NCBI RefSeq assembly: GCF_003626635.1 | Contig: NZ_RAZT01000012.1 | Span: 186,001 to 250,000, forward strand | Direction: 5' to 3' | DNA from: Micromonospora musae | GTDB taxonomy: Bacteria; Actinomycetota; Actinomycetes; Mycobacteriales; Micromonosporaceae | Length of the DNA stretch: 64,000 nt | In this document: piece after piece, positions 45,269 through 52,673 of the stretch | How positions within the stretch are numbered: position 1 is the stretch's first letter | Layout: every line of letters begins with the position of its first letter | Notes under the pieces: model-generated | Database searches by the model: none | The model's input: only the letters and a program-made list of their open reading frames with translations | Told to the model about the DNA's origin: nothing | Translations under genes and position numbers: made by a program

Positions 45269-45300
45269 GGGCACCCGCCGCCGACCAACGGCGGGTGCCC
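45269..45300 (+). terminator. Intrinsic terminator after the esterase operon
   Basis: A perfect 12-bp stem (45269-45280 with 45289-45300) and an 8-base loop. Confidence 0.8.
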
Positions 45301-45333
45301 TCCACCAGCGACCGCTGACTAGCATTCATGCAC

Positions 45334-45954
45334 ATGAACACGGGGATCGACACGACCGGCACGGCCCGCCGACGCCCGCATCCGATCGTTCTCGCGTCCA
45401 GCCTGCTGCTGGCGCTCAGCGGCCTGGCCCGGCTCGCGCAGGTGGCGGCGGAGGCGGTGTCGCAGAACGTCTACCTCAGGGCTCACGAGCGGGTGGGCAC
45501 GCCCAACGGCTTCGCCGCCCTACCGATGGTCTTCCTCATGGTCGTCGGTCTGGTCGTGGCGCTCTCCGCGCTCGCCCTCCTGGCGCTGGCGCTGGCCAAC
45601 CTCGGCGGATGGAACTGGACCCGGATCGTCACCTGGGCCCTCGGCGGGGTGACGTTGGCGTTCTCGGGCTTCTGGCTCGCGCTGAGGCTCCTGCCGTCCG
45701 GCGGTGCCGATCCGGCTCGGGACACCACCGACTGGGAGAGCGTCCAAGCGATCGCCGGCCGGCTCATGCCCGGATGGGTCGAGCCCGTGGACGCCGTCTC
45801 CGGCTTCGTGGCTTCCCCCGCACTGCTCGTCGCCCTCGTCCTGCTCGCGCTGCCGGCCGCGAACGCCTTCTACCGGCGGCGTCGCACCTCGCCGTACGAG
45901 CCGCTCATCGTCTACCCGGACACGACGCTCCCGCAGCCGACCGGCCACCGCTGA
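45334..45954 (+). CDS. Four-span membrane protein of unknown function
   Basis: The 206-residue protein has about four hydrophobic helices (LASSLLLALSGLARLAQV, then VFLMVVGLVVALSALALLAL) and a cytoplasmic C-terminal tail. ATG 45334 is chosen because TAGCAT at 45320-45325 lies 8 bases before it (leaderless). ATG 45328 is too close to the -10. No family is recognised. Confidence 0.6.
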   Translation: MNTGIDTTGTARRRPHPIVLASSLLLALSGLARLAQVAAEAVSQNVYLRAHERVGTPNGFAALPMVFLMVVGLVVALSALALLALALANLGGWNWTRIVTWALGGVTLAFSGFWLALRLLPSGGADPARDTTDWESVQAIAGRLMPGWVEPVDAVSGFVASPALLVALVLLALPAANAFYRRRRTSPYEPLIVYPDTTLPQPTGHR

Positions 45955-46065
45955 GCCGTCGGGTCGCAGCGCCCCGCTCCAGCACTCGCCTGAACAGTCG
46001 GTTGAGGCTTTCGCGCGGCGTACCTCGTCGCTCGCCGCAGAAAGTCTCCACCGAGGTTTCAACGG

Positions 46066-46071
46066 TACGGT
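46066..46071 (+). promoter_or_regulatory. -10 box for the erythromycin-esterase-like gene
   Basis: TACGGT lies 8 bases before the ATG at 46080, consistent with a leaderless transcript. No ribosome site precedes the ATG. Confidence 0.45.
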
Positions 46072-46079
46072 TGAGCCAC

Positions 46080-47210
46080 ATGAGCCAGCACATTCGCGAC
46101 CTCGTACCCGAACCAGGTGACCTCCTCGCCCTCGGCGAGCCCACCCACCAGGAGCCCGCCTTCGGCGCGGTCCGCAACGAACTCTTCGCCCAACTGGTCC
46201 AGCTCGGCTTCCGTTCGATCGCCCTCGAAACCGATCGGGTGGCCGCGCTCGCCGTCAACGACCACGTACTGCACGGCACCGGAAACCTCGCCACGGTGCT
46301 GGCCGAAGGCTTCTCCCACGACTTCGGCGCCCTGGACGCCAACCGGCGGTTGGTCGCCTGGCTGCGGGAGCACAACCGGCACCGGCCCGCGCAGGAGCGC
46401 GTGACGTTCCACGGTTTCGACGCTCCGACCGAGAACACCAGCGCGCCCAGCCCGAGAAGCTACTTCGAGCACGCCCGCGACTACCTTCAGATCGAGGACC
46501 TCGACCTCGCGGAGATCGCCGGGGACGACCACCGCTGGAGCCGCGACGAGGCGATCCTCGACTTCGCCAGGTCCATGGGCCGTACGCCCGAAGCCGAGCG
46601 GCTGCGAAGCATCGGCGAGGACCTGCTCACCCGGCTGCACGCCCGCGCACCGGAGCTGATCGCCCGGACCTCCCGTGCCGAGTGGCTCCGGGCCAGGACG
46701 CACCTCGACGCCGGCCTCGGGCTGCTCCACTACCACTGGCAGGCGGCGCGGCCCCTCCCGCAGAGCGAGCGGATCTGCCTCCTGCTGACCACTCGGGACA
46801 CGTTGATGGCCCGCAACCTGCTCGACATCCGCCGTGTGGAGGCGGAGCGCGGCCCCACGATGCTCTGCGCCCACAACTCGCACCTGCAACGAAACGTGAG
46901 CGCCTGGCGTCTGGGCGACCTGAGCGCCGACTGGTACGGCGCCGGGGCCATCGTCGACTCCCTGGGGATCGGAAACTACACCTTCATCGCGGGCAGCCTC
47001 GGGCGCAGCACGGCCCTCAAGCTCGGCGAGCCCGCGCCGGACACCTTCGAGGGGCTCCTGCAACGCCGCATCACCGACTGGGGCCTGCTCCCGGCGGCCG
47101 AGGTGTCGCCGGCCCGCAGGCGAGAAGACACCACCCCGCAGCAGGGGTACTTCCCGCTCGAACAGGCGACGATCGACGGCGCTGACGCGATCCTGCACAT
47201 CACCGGCTAG
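46080..47210 (+). CDS. Erythromycin esterase-family (Ere-like) hydrolase
   Basis: The 376-residue protein matches the Ere fold: LALGEPTHQEPAF holds the paired Glu and His used to activate water in EreA/EreB, then SIALETDR, FHGFDAP and LCAHNSHLQRN. The last motif carries the second conserved His. Family members hydrolyse macrolide lactones or unrelated esters. Full length and conserved motifs suggest an active enzyme, but macrolide specificity cannot be inferred. The gene stands alone, leaderless, ahead of a terminator. Confidence 0.85.
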   Translation: MSQHIRDLVPEPGDLLALGEPTHQEPAFGAVRNELFAQLVQLGFRSIALETDRVAALAVNDHVLHGTGNLATVLAEGFSHDFGALDANRRLVAWLREHNRHRPAQERVTFHGFDAPTENTSAPSPRSYFEHARDYLQIEDLDLAEIAGDDHRWSRDEAILDFARSMGRTPEAERLRSIGEDLLTRLHARAPELIARTSRAEWLRARTHLDAGLGLLHYHWQAARPLPQSERICLLLTTRDTLMARNLLDIRRVEAERGPTMLCAHNSHLQRNVSAWRLGDLSADWYGAGAIVDSLGIGNYTFIAGSLGRSTALKLGEPAPDTFEGLLQRRITDWGLLPAAEVSPARRREDTTPQQGYFPLEQATIDGADAILHITG

Positions 47211-47231
47211 CGCTGGTTCCCACTCGACCTG

Positions 47232-47275
47232 CTCGACGTTGGGGCATCCGCCGAGCCGGACACCCCGACGTCGAG
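47232..47275. terminator. Stem-loop between convergent genes
   Basis: A 13-bp stem (47232-47244 with 47263-47275) containing one G-T pair and an 18-base loop. It is likely a bidirectional terminator. Confidence 0.6.
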
Positions 47276-47288
47276 GAGTTGGTGTCGC

Positions 47289-48236
47289 TCAACCGGGGCC
47301 GGGCCGGACCCCGCACAGCAGTGCGATCCCGTCCAGCATGCGCTGCAGGCCGAAGTCGAAGAGGCTGTCGAGGGTGAGGTCGACGTCGTCACGGGCGGAG
47401 ATGCGGGCCAGGATCGGATAGCGGCCGCTGCGCAGCGCCGCAGCGAGTTCGCTGCTCTGGGCGTGCATCCACTCGTCGTCGGTGAGGCCGGTGTCCTGTT
47501 CGGCCTCGGCCTCCCGCTGCAGGCCGACGGCGGTGCCGCGGACGAAGTTGGCGACCGTCGCCGCCACGTGGATGAGAGCGGTGGGGCCGAGCCCCTGGTC
47601 GGCGACCGCACGCATGGTCCATTCGGTGTGTGCGATCGCGTGCGGTGTGAGCAGCGGCCTGGTGAGCGAGACGACATGGGCGAGCCACGGATGCCGCCGG
47701 TACATGGCCCACTGGGTGCGGCAGAGCAGTTCCAGCCGGCTACGCCAGTCACCGATCGGCTTCGCGGGCAGGGGGTGGGCGGCGAACGCCGCGTCCGCCA
47801 TGAGGGTGACGAGGTGCTCCCTGCCGCGTACGTGACGGTAGAGGGCCACGGTCGCCACCTCCAGCTCCGTCGCTACGCGACGCATCGTGGTCGCCGCGAG
47901 GCCTTCGACGTCGGCGATCGTGATGGCGGTACGCACGACCCGATCGCGGAAGACGTCGGCGTCGCCGGCCACCCGCCGCCCGGGATGCGAATCGCCGCTG
48001 CGACGTGCTCGGCGGGGCGCGACGATCGTGCCCACGCCGGGAACCGTCTCGGTCAGCCCCTCCTGCCGCAGTACGGCCAGGGCCTTGCTGGCGGTGGCCA
48101 TCGCCACGCCCCAGTCCCGCACGAGCTGCCGGGTGGAGGGCAGGTGATCGCCCGGCCGGAGCTCACCGGCGGCGATGCGCCTACGCAGCTCCGCGCTGAT
48201 GCGTGCCGACACCGGTGCGGCCTCGCTGGACGTCAC
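47289..48236 (-). CDS. Hybrid GntR-TetR transcriptional regulator
   Basis: The 315-residue protein joins a GntR winged helix (residues 10-70: ISAELRRRIAAGELRPGDHL, STRQLVRDWGVAMATASKAL) to a TetR-type region (about 95-315). The latter has its own helix-turn-helix (ADVEGLAATTMRRVATELEV, ATVALYRHVRGREHLVTLM) and a TetR C-terminal ligand domain. The GTG at 48236 has GGAGGGAG upstream. It is divergent from a secreted carboxylesterase, and two identical palindromes lie between them. Confidence 0.88.
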   Translation of the reverse strand: MTSSEAAPVSARISAELRRRIAAGELRPGDHLPSTRQLVRDWGVAMATASKALAVLRQEGLTETVPGVGTIVAPRRARRSGDSHPGRRVAGDADVFRDRVVRTAITIADVEGLAATTMRRVATELEVATVALYRHVRGREHLVTLMADAAFAAHPLPAKPIGDWRSRLELLCRTQWAMYRRHPWLAHVVSLTRPLLTPHAIAHTEWTMRAVADQGLGPTALIHVAATVANFVRGTAVGLQREAEAEQDTGLTDDEWMHAQSSELAAALRSGRYPILARISARDDVDLTLDSLFDFGLQRMLDGIALLCGVRPGPG

Positions 48237-48253
48237 ACCGTCTCCCTCCCGCT

Positions 48254-48305
48254 GCACTAGTGCGCCTCGCCGCCGTCCCGACCGGCCCGCCGGGCGCACT
48301 AGTGC
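48254..48305. promoter_or_regulatory. Twin operators of the GntR-TetR regulator
   Basis: GCACTAGTGC occurs at 48254-48263 and 48296-48305. Each is a perfect palindrome, their centres are 42 bp apart (four helical turns), and flanking GCC/GGC extends them into a larger mirror repeat. Confidence 0.75.
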
Positions 48306-48384
48306 CCTGGTTGAGGGGACTGGCGGATGGACGGAGGCTCGGCCCGGACAGGTACCACGTACACAGCGATTCTGGAGGCGACAG

Positions 48385-49998
48385 GTGGCCAAGTCGAGGA
48401 AGCGTTGGTGGGCCGTCACGGCACTCGCCGTCGCGGCACTGGTTTCGGTGGGCGCTGTGGGGGCCGGCACGACCGGCCCGGAGCGCGGGTCGGGTGTGGC
48501 GCGCACCGGCCAGGGGCTGGTGCGGGGCACGGTGACCGCAGACCACCTGTCGTTCCGGGGCATCCCTTACGCCGCCGCGCCCGTCGGTGCGCTGCGCTGG
48601 CGGTCGCCGCAACCGGCCCCGGCGTGGAGCGGAGTGCGCGACGCCACCCGACCCGGGCCGGGCTGCGCCCAACTGGCCGGTCTACCGACGGATCGGCCCA
48701 GCGTCAGCGAGGACTGCCTCTACCTGAACGTCACCGCGCCGCCGACCCGGCGGGGCGGGAAGCCGCTGCCGGTGGTGGTGTGGCTGCACGGCGGGCACTT
48801 CTTCCTCGGCCAGGGCGACACCTGGGGCGGGCGCACCATGGCGGTCGGGGGCGACGTGGTCGTGGTGACGGTGAACTACCGCCTCGGGCCGCTCGGCTTC
48901 CTGACCCGCCCCGACGTCGGCGGTTCAGGCAACTTCGGGCTGGAGGACCAGCAAGCGGCGCTGCGCTGGGTACGGGCCAACATAGCCGCGTTCGGCGGTG
49001 ACCCGCGCAACGTCACCCTCGCCGGGCAGTCGGCCGGCGCCACCAGCGTCTGCGCCCACCTCGCGGCGCCCGACTCCGCCGGACTGTTCCACCGCGCGAT
49101 CCTGCAGAGCAACTCGTGCAGCACCCCGCTGCGTACCCGCCGGGAAACGGCAGCCGGCGCGGACGCGCTCGTCGCGGCTGTCGGCTGCGACGGGGACGCG
49201 GCCGGCGTCGCGGCCTGCCTACGCGGCCGGTCGGCGCAGGAACTGATCGAGGCGGCCGGCTACCCGGGTCAGTCCGCGTGGGAGTCCGGCCCGGTCGCCG
49301 GCGGGCCGATGCTGCCGGTCGACCCGGCGGAGGCGGTCGCCACGGGCCGGTTCCATCGGGTGCCGATCCTCATCGGCGTGACCCGGGACGAGTACCGCGC
49401 GCAGGTCTGGGGCATGGAACGCACCGGCATGCTCTGCGCGCCGGGCCAGGAGATGCCGTGCGCGCTCACCGCAGAGCAGCACCGGGAGCAGCTCGGCGCC
49501 ACGTTCGACGCGCAGGCGTCGAAGGTGGCCGCCCGCTATCCGCTGGCGACCTACGGCACGCCCTCCGAGGCGCTCTCCGCCGCGATGACCGACTTCCAGT
49601 ACGCGCAGCCGGTGCTGGAGACCGCCGCACAGTTCAGCCGGTACGTTCCGACCTTCATGTACGAGTTCGCCGACCGGGAGGCGCCGTTCTTCACCGAGGC
49701 GGCGCCGGTGAGCTTCCCGACCGGCGCGTATCACACCGCCGAGCTGCCGTACCTGTTCGCCGTCGACTACGCGCGGCCGCTCTCCGCCGCGCAGCAGCGA
49801 CTCTCCGCGGTGCTGGCCGGCTACTGGACCACGTTCGCCCACCACGGGGACCCCAACCGGCGGGGACTGCCCTCCTGGACCCGCTTCGACGCCCGATCCG
49901 GTTACGTGCAGCGACTCGCCACCGGGCCGGGCGGCGTCGGCCGCACCGATTTCGCCCGGGAACACCAGGTCGCCTTCTGGCGGTCCGTCCCGAGCTGA
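48385..49998 (+). CDS. Secreted type-B carboxylesterase
   Basis: The 537-residue protein has an N-terminal signal or anchor helix (VTALAVAALVSVGAVGAG). The carboxylesterase/lipase core has FRGIPYAAAP, SEDCLYLNV, the oxyanion WLHGGHFF, the nucleophile GQSAGATS, and the catalytic His in FAHHGDPN. Cys pairs are placed as in secreted family members. The GTG at 48385 has GGAGG six bases upstream. It is divergent from the GntR-TetR gene and probably repressed by it. Confidence 0.92.
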   Translation: MAKSRKRWWAVTALAVAALVSVGAVGAGTTGPERGSGVARTGQGLVRGTVTADHLSFRGIPYAAAPVGALRWRSPQPAPAWSGVRDATRPGPGCAQLAGLPTDRPSVSEDCLYLNVTAPPTRRGGKPLPVVVWLHGGHFFLGQGDTWGGRTMAVGGDVVVVTVNYRLGPLGFLTRPDVGGSGNFGLEDQQAALRWVRANIAAFGGDPRNVTLAGQSAGATSVCAHLAAPDSAGLFHRAILQSNSCSTPLRTRRETAAGADALVAAVGCDGDAAGVAACLRGRSAQELIEAAGYPGQSAWESGPVAGGPMLPVDPAEAVATGRFHRVPILIGVTRDEYRAQVWGMERTGMLCAPGQEMPCALTAEQHREQLGATFDAQASKVAARYPLATYGTPSEALSAAMTDFQYAQPVLETAAQFSRYVPTFMYEFADREAPFFTEAAPVSFPTGAYHTAELPYLFAVDYARPLSAAQQRLSAVLAGYWTTFAHHGDPNRRGLPSWTRFDARSGYVQRLATGPGGVGRTDFAREHQVAFWRSVPS

Positions 49999-50023
49999 GG
50001 ACCCGCCGGACGGTCGACACCCG

Positions 50024-50063
50024 GCACGGATTGCGGCGCTCGCATCGGGGCCGCAATCCGTGC
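50024..50063. terminator. Bidirectional terminator hairpin
   Basis: A perfect 14-bp stem (50024-50037 with 50050-50063) and a 12-base loop, between the carboxylesterase gene and the 3' end of the tRNA cluster. Confidence 0.75.
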
Positions 50064-50089
50064 GGGCACGAGCCCGGCCGGCAGCTCGG

Positions 50090-50176
50090 CGGTGAGGGTG
50101 GGAGTCGAACCCACACGGCCTCTCGGCCCAGACCGTTTTCGAGACGGCGCCCGGCACCAGATCGGGTGGCCTCACC
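50090..50176 (-). tRNA. tRNA-Ser (CGA), atypical D arm
   Basis: Acceptor GGTGAGG/CCTCACC with discriminator G, anticodon loop CTCGAAA, long variable arm with a GGCC/GGCC stem, and T arm GTGGG-TTCGACT-CCCAC. Position 8 is C instead of U and the D-arm linker looks one base long. CCA is not encoded. Confidence 0.8.
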
Positions 50177-50181
50177 AGGAG

Positions 50182-50255
50182 TCGGGTAGACAGGATTCGA
50201 ACCTGCGATCTCTTGCTCCCAAAGCAAGCGCGCTGCCAAGCTGCGCCACTACCCG
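50182..50255 (-). tRNA. tRNA-Pro (TGG)
   Basis: Canonical cloverleaf: acceptor CGGGTAG/CTACCCG, D stem GCGC, anticodon loop TTTGGGA, T arm GCAGG-TTCGAAT-CCTGT, discriminator A. CCA is not encoded. Confidence 0.93.
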
Positions 50256-50257
50256 TC

Positions 50258-50305
50258 GGAGCCGGCGGTGCCGGCTCCCTCCCGGCCGTCGTGAGGACGG
50301 CCGGG
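50258..50305 (-). terminator. Two hairpins between tRNA-Arg and tRNA-Pro
   Basis: A 9-bp stem (50258-50266 with 50270-50278) and a 10-bp stem (50281-50290 with 50296-50305), in tandem. They may terminate or help process the tRNA transcript. No T run is seen. Confidence 0.45.
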
Positions 50306-50316
50306 AAAGGCGTACG

Positions 50317-50389
50317 TGCCCCCGGAACGATTCGAACGTCCGGCCTCTTGATCCGTAATCAAGCGCTCTCTCCGCTGAGCTACGGGGGC
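50317..50389 (-). tRNA. tRNA-Arg (ACG)
   Basis: Acceptor GCCCCCG/CGGGGGC, D stem GCTC/GAGC, anticodon loop TTACGGA, T arm GGACG-TTCGAAT-CGTTC, discriminator A. Confidence 0.93.
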
Positions 50390-50390
50390 G

Positions 50391-50480
50391 TGGCGAAGGG
50401 TGGGAGATTCGAACTCCCGGCGGGGGTGAACCCGCTCCGCGTTAGCACCGCGGCGCCTTAGGCCACTCGGCCAACCCTTC
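50391..50480 (-). tRNA. tRNA-Ser (GCT)
   Basis: Class II tRNA: acceptor GAAGGGT/ACCCTTC, discriminator G and an encoded CCA (50391-50393), anticodon loop GTGCTAA, long variable arm, T loop TTCGAAT. It ends one base from tRNA-Arg. Confidence 0.93.
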
Positions 50481-50513
50481 GTGATATCCCCTCTGGCTGA
50501 GGGGGTCGAGCAG

Positions 50514-50585
50514 CTCCCGGACCAGGATTCGAACCCAGCTCTCCGCATCCAGGGTGCGGCGTCCTGCCGACTGGACCATCCGGGA
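50514..50585 (-). tRNA. tRNA-Gln (CTG)
   Basis: Acceptor TCCCGGA/TCCGGGA, anticodon stem CCGCA/TGCGG with loop CCCTGGA, T arm CTGGG-TTCGAAT-CCTGG, discriminator G. Confidence 0.92.
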
Positions 50586-50619
50586 ACGGGCCGGGCGACG
50601 TCGCGCGCCGGACCATGCG

Positions 50620-50692
50620 TGGACCTACCCGGATTCGAACCGGGCACCTCCTGCCTGCCGAGCAGGTGCGCTACCGACTGCGCCACAGGCCC
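50620..50692 (-). tRNA. tRNA, probably Ala (GGC), with C33
   Basis: Cloverleaf with acceptor GGGCCTG/TAGGTCC (two wobble pairs), D stem GCGC, anticodon stem CCTGC/GCAGG, T arm CCCGG-TTCGAAT-CCGGG and discriminator A. The seven-base loop is TCGGCAG, so 34-36 reads GGC, but position 33 is C rather than the near-universal U. The acceptor lacks an obvious Ala G3-U70 in the usual form, although wobble pairs are present. It is first in the minus-strand cluster. Confidence 0.7.
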
Positions 50693-50724
50693 ATCGTGAC
50701 GCTCCGGTGGGCTGCGGGGATGCG

Positions 50725-50778
50725 CTACCGCCGGCCGGATCGCCGATTGTTCTTCCCTGTGAAGTTGACAATGACCAT
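50725..50778 (-). CDS. 17-residue ORF between attenuator-like terminator and tRNA cluster
   Basis: The ATG at 50778 is preceded by GGAGGAG four or fewer bases away. It encodes MVIVNFTGKNNRRSGRR and stops 32 bases before the first tRNA. Such a strong ribosome site on so short a basic peptide suggests a regulatory or coupling ORF. No family is recognised and translation is unproven. Confidence 0.35.
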   Translation of the reverse strand: MVIVNFTGKNNRRSGRR

Positions 50779-50839
50779 TGCTCCTCCGGCCGGCTGGCCG
50801 AGGCGTCAGGTGCTTAGCGGGTTTGGTTTCCCGGGTACG

Positions 50840-50874
50840 AAAAAGCCGCCCGTTCCCTTCGCTGGGTGGGCGGC
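50840..50874 (-). terminator. Rho-independent terminator with T run (attenuator candidate)
   Basis: The stem GCCGCCC/GGGCGGC (50845-50851, 50868-50874) is extended inward by CCC/GGG. On the minus strand it is followed by TTTTT. It is the only hairpin of those examined with a classical T run. It starts 20 bases after the leader ORF stop. Confidence 0.75.
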
Positions 50875-50894
50875 CTCCGCGGGTTCGGTCGCGG

Positions 50895-51008
50895 TCAGTC
50901 GCGCCACCGGCTCGGGCGGCTGGGAACGGAGGAGGCGGCCATGGCTCGGCGGCTTCGCCCGCGCGGCGACATTCGCTGCTGCGGTGCGGGGCTCGGGTGG
51001 CTCATCAT
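50895..51008 (-). CDS. Leader ORF (37 aa) before the terminator
   Basis: The ATG at 51008 has GGAAGGAG nine bases upstream and reads 37 codons (MMSHPSPAPQQRMSPRGRSR at the start, SRWRD at the end). The stop is 20 bases before the terminator stem. Pro, Ser and Arg codons dominate; these are three of the amino acids served by the downstream tRNAs. A stalled ribosome here could change terminator folding (inference). Confidence 0.4.
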   Translation of the reverse strand: MMSHPSPAPQQRMSPRGRSRRAMAASSVPSRPSRWRD

Positions 51009-51041
51009 GACCGGCTGCTCCTTCCTGATCTGTTGACGACG

Positions 51042-51070
51042 ACGTTAGGCATGGTGACGAGAGCGGGCAA
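51042..51070 (-). promoter_or_regulatory. Promoter of the leader/tRNA transcript
   Basis: On the minus strand, TTGCCC (51065-51070), 17 bases and TAACGT (51042-51047). The start point would be about 27 bases before the leader ATG. Confidence 0.5.
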
Positions 51071-51162
51071 CGCATTTACGGCGGGCGTCCGATCCGGCGA
51101 CGCCCGATGACGTGCTCGTCACAGAACACGTAGAGTGCCGTGAGGAGGCTGTCAAGGTTCGC

Positions 51163-51245
51163 TGTCACACGGAAACAGTGACACCCTTCGCCGTGCGGTC
51201 AATCGAGTCGAGGGTCGCCGGACGGGTCACGATGCCAATTATGAT
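51163..51245 (+). promoter_or_regulatory. Inverted repeat and -10 of the isochorismatase-like gene
   Basis: TGTCAC/GTGACA (51163-51168, 51178-51183) is a likely operator half-site pair. TATGAT (51240-51245) is a strong -10 placed 7 bases before ATG 51253, so the transcript should be leaderless. Confidence 0.5.
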
Positions 51246-51252
51246 CATCTCC

Positions 51253-51744
51253 ATGACCACCGCTCTCGTACTGATCGACCTGATGCCGCGAATCATCGCT
51301 CTGCCTGTTGCCCCCCACTCCGGCCAACAGGTTCTTGAACGCTGCGGTCGGCTGGCCACGGCGTTCCGCGCGAACGATCATCCGGTGGTTCTGGTCCGGG
51401 TGGAGCGGCCGAACGTGTCTGAGCAGCCACCCGGCAGTGACTTCGCCGATGGCCTGGTCCAACCCGACGACATTGTGGTGGTCAAGCGCACCATCGGGTC
51501 ATTCCACAACACCGACCTGCACGACCAGTTGCAGAGTCGTGGGGTGAACACACTGGTCCTCGCTGGGCTGGTCACCACGATGGGGGTGGAGTCCACGGCA
51601 CGGGCGGCCAGCGACTACGGCTACGAGTTGGAGTTCGTCGCCGACGCGATGTCCGGGTTCGCCGCCGAGGAACACAACTTCACCATCGAGAAGATCTTTC
51701 CTCGGTTCGGCAAGGTGCAGAACACTGACGCCTACGACCACTGA
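51253..51744 (+). CDS. Isochorismatase-family hydrolase (Gly in place of catalytic Cys)
   Basis: The 163-residue protein has the family fold: ALVLIDLMPR (Asp), VVKRTIGSF (Lys) and LVLAGLVTTMGVESTARAA. The last motif usually carries a nucleophilic Cys before V-x-S/T-T; here it is Gly, as in the isochorismatases EntB and PhzD rather than in nicotinamidase-like cysteine hydrolases. So a vinyl-ether hydrolase mechanism is more likely. ATG 51253 is leaderless. The gene has a somewhat lower GC content than its neighbours and stands alone beside the tRNA cluster. Confidence 0.82.
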   Translation: MTTALVLIDLMPRIIALPVAPHSGQQVLERCGRLATAFRANDHPVVLVRVERPNVSEQPPGSDFADGLVQPDDIVVVKRTIGSFHNTDLHDQLQSRGVNTLVLAGLVTTMGVESTARAASDYGYELEFVADAMSGFAAEEHNFTIEKIFPRFGKVQNTDAYDH

Positions 51745-51770
51745 CCAGCCCGCACTTCGGACTCATTCCT

Positions 51771-52673
51771 CTAGAGGTGGTGGACCGTCCGGGCAGTGAC
51801 GGCGCGGAGCTTGTCGGGGTTGGCGACGTCGTGGATGCCGGTGATCACGCCGTCGTCGTTCAGGTCGAAGGTGACGGTGGCGACGATCCGCCCACCGTCG
51901 CCGAAGACCAGACCCACCTGCCCGTTGAGCTCGACCACCTCGATGGCCATGTTGACCGGTTCGATGCCCTGGTAGGGCTGGACCGCGACCGCCGCGAACC
52001 AGGTGGACACCCGCTGCGCGCCGGTGATCGGGCGGATCGCCTGGCGGACCTTGCCGCCACCGTCGGTCCAGAGTGTCACGTCCGGGGCGAGCAGCTGCAT
52101 CAACGTGTTGATGTCGCCGCCCGCCGCGGCGGCGAGGAAACGCTCGGTGACCGCCCGCTGGCGGGTGCGATCGGTCGGGAATCGCGGCCGGCGGGCTCGT
52201 ACGTGCCCGCGTGCCCGGTGCGCGGCCTGGCGTACGGTCTCCTCGGAGCGCTCCACGGCCTGGGCGATCTCGGCGTACGTGAAACCGAAGGCCTCCTTGA
52301 GCACGAAGACCGCGCGTTCGAGCGGGGTCAGCGTCTCCAGCACGACCAGCAGCCCCATCGACACGGTGTCGGCGGTGGCCACGTCGTCGGCCGCGTCGGT
52401 GCTGGTGAGGATCGGCTCGGGTAGCCACGGGCCGATGTAGGTCTCGCGTCGGGTCTGCGCCGAGCGCAGCCGGTCCATCGCCAGGTTCGTGGTGATCCGC
52501 ACCAGGTAGGACTTCGGGTCGGCGACCTGGGAGCGGTCGGCCGCCGACCATTTCAGCCAGGTGTCCTGCACGACGTCCTCGGCGTCGGCGGCGACGCCGA
52601 GGACGCGGTACGCGACGGAGAAGAGCAGGTTGCGGTGCTTGTCGAAGGCCCCACCGCCCGGCTCGTCGGTCAT
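51771..52673 (-). CDS. ECF41-family sigma factor (SigJ-like) with SnoaL-type C-domain
   Basis: The 300-residue protein has sigma region 2 (LLFSVAYRVLGVAADAEDVV, QDTWLKW) and sigma region 4 (LTPLERAVFVLKEAFGFTYA, AQAVERSEETVRQAAHRARG). A C-terminal NTF2/SnoaL-like extension carries the diagnostic DGGGKVRQAIRP motif and ends in NPDKL. In ECF41 sigma factors this extension acts as an in-built anti-sigma module. The ATG at 52673 overlaps the stop of the oxidoreductase gene. Confidence 0.93.
   Translation of the reverse strand: MTDEPGGGAFDKHRNLLFSVAYRVLGVAADAEDVVQDTWLKWSAADRSQVADPKSYLVRITTNLAMDRLRSAQTRRETYIGPWLPEPILTSTDAADDVATADTVSMGLLVVLETLTPLERAVFVLKEAFGFTYAEIAQAVERSEETVRQAAHRARGHVRARRPRFPTDRTRQRAVTERFLAAAAGGDINTLMQLLAPDVTLWTDGGGKVRQAIRPITGAQRVSTWFAAVAVQPYQGIEPVNMAIEVVELNGQVGLVFGDGGRIVATVTFDLNDDGVITGIHDVANPDKLRAVTARTVHHL

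Noticed and set aside
50090..50176. tRNA-Sec instead of tRNA-Ser(CGA)
   Set aside because: The acceptor is 7 bp, not 8, and the anticodon loop reads CGA, not TCA.
50765..50770. Perfect TTGACA on the plus strand
   Set aside because: No -10 box at suitable spacing, and it lies inside the minus-strand 17-codon ORF.
50941..51036. 31-codon plus-strand ORF with GGAGGAGG upstream and several Cys codons (possible Cys leader peptide)
   Set aside because: No plus-strand promoter was found, it overlaps the better-supported minus-strand leader, and no terminator or sulfur gene follows.
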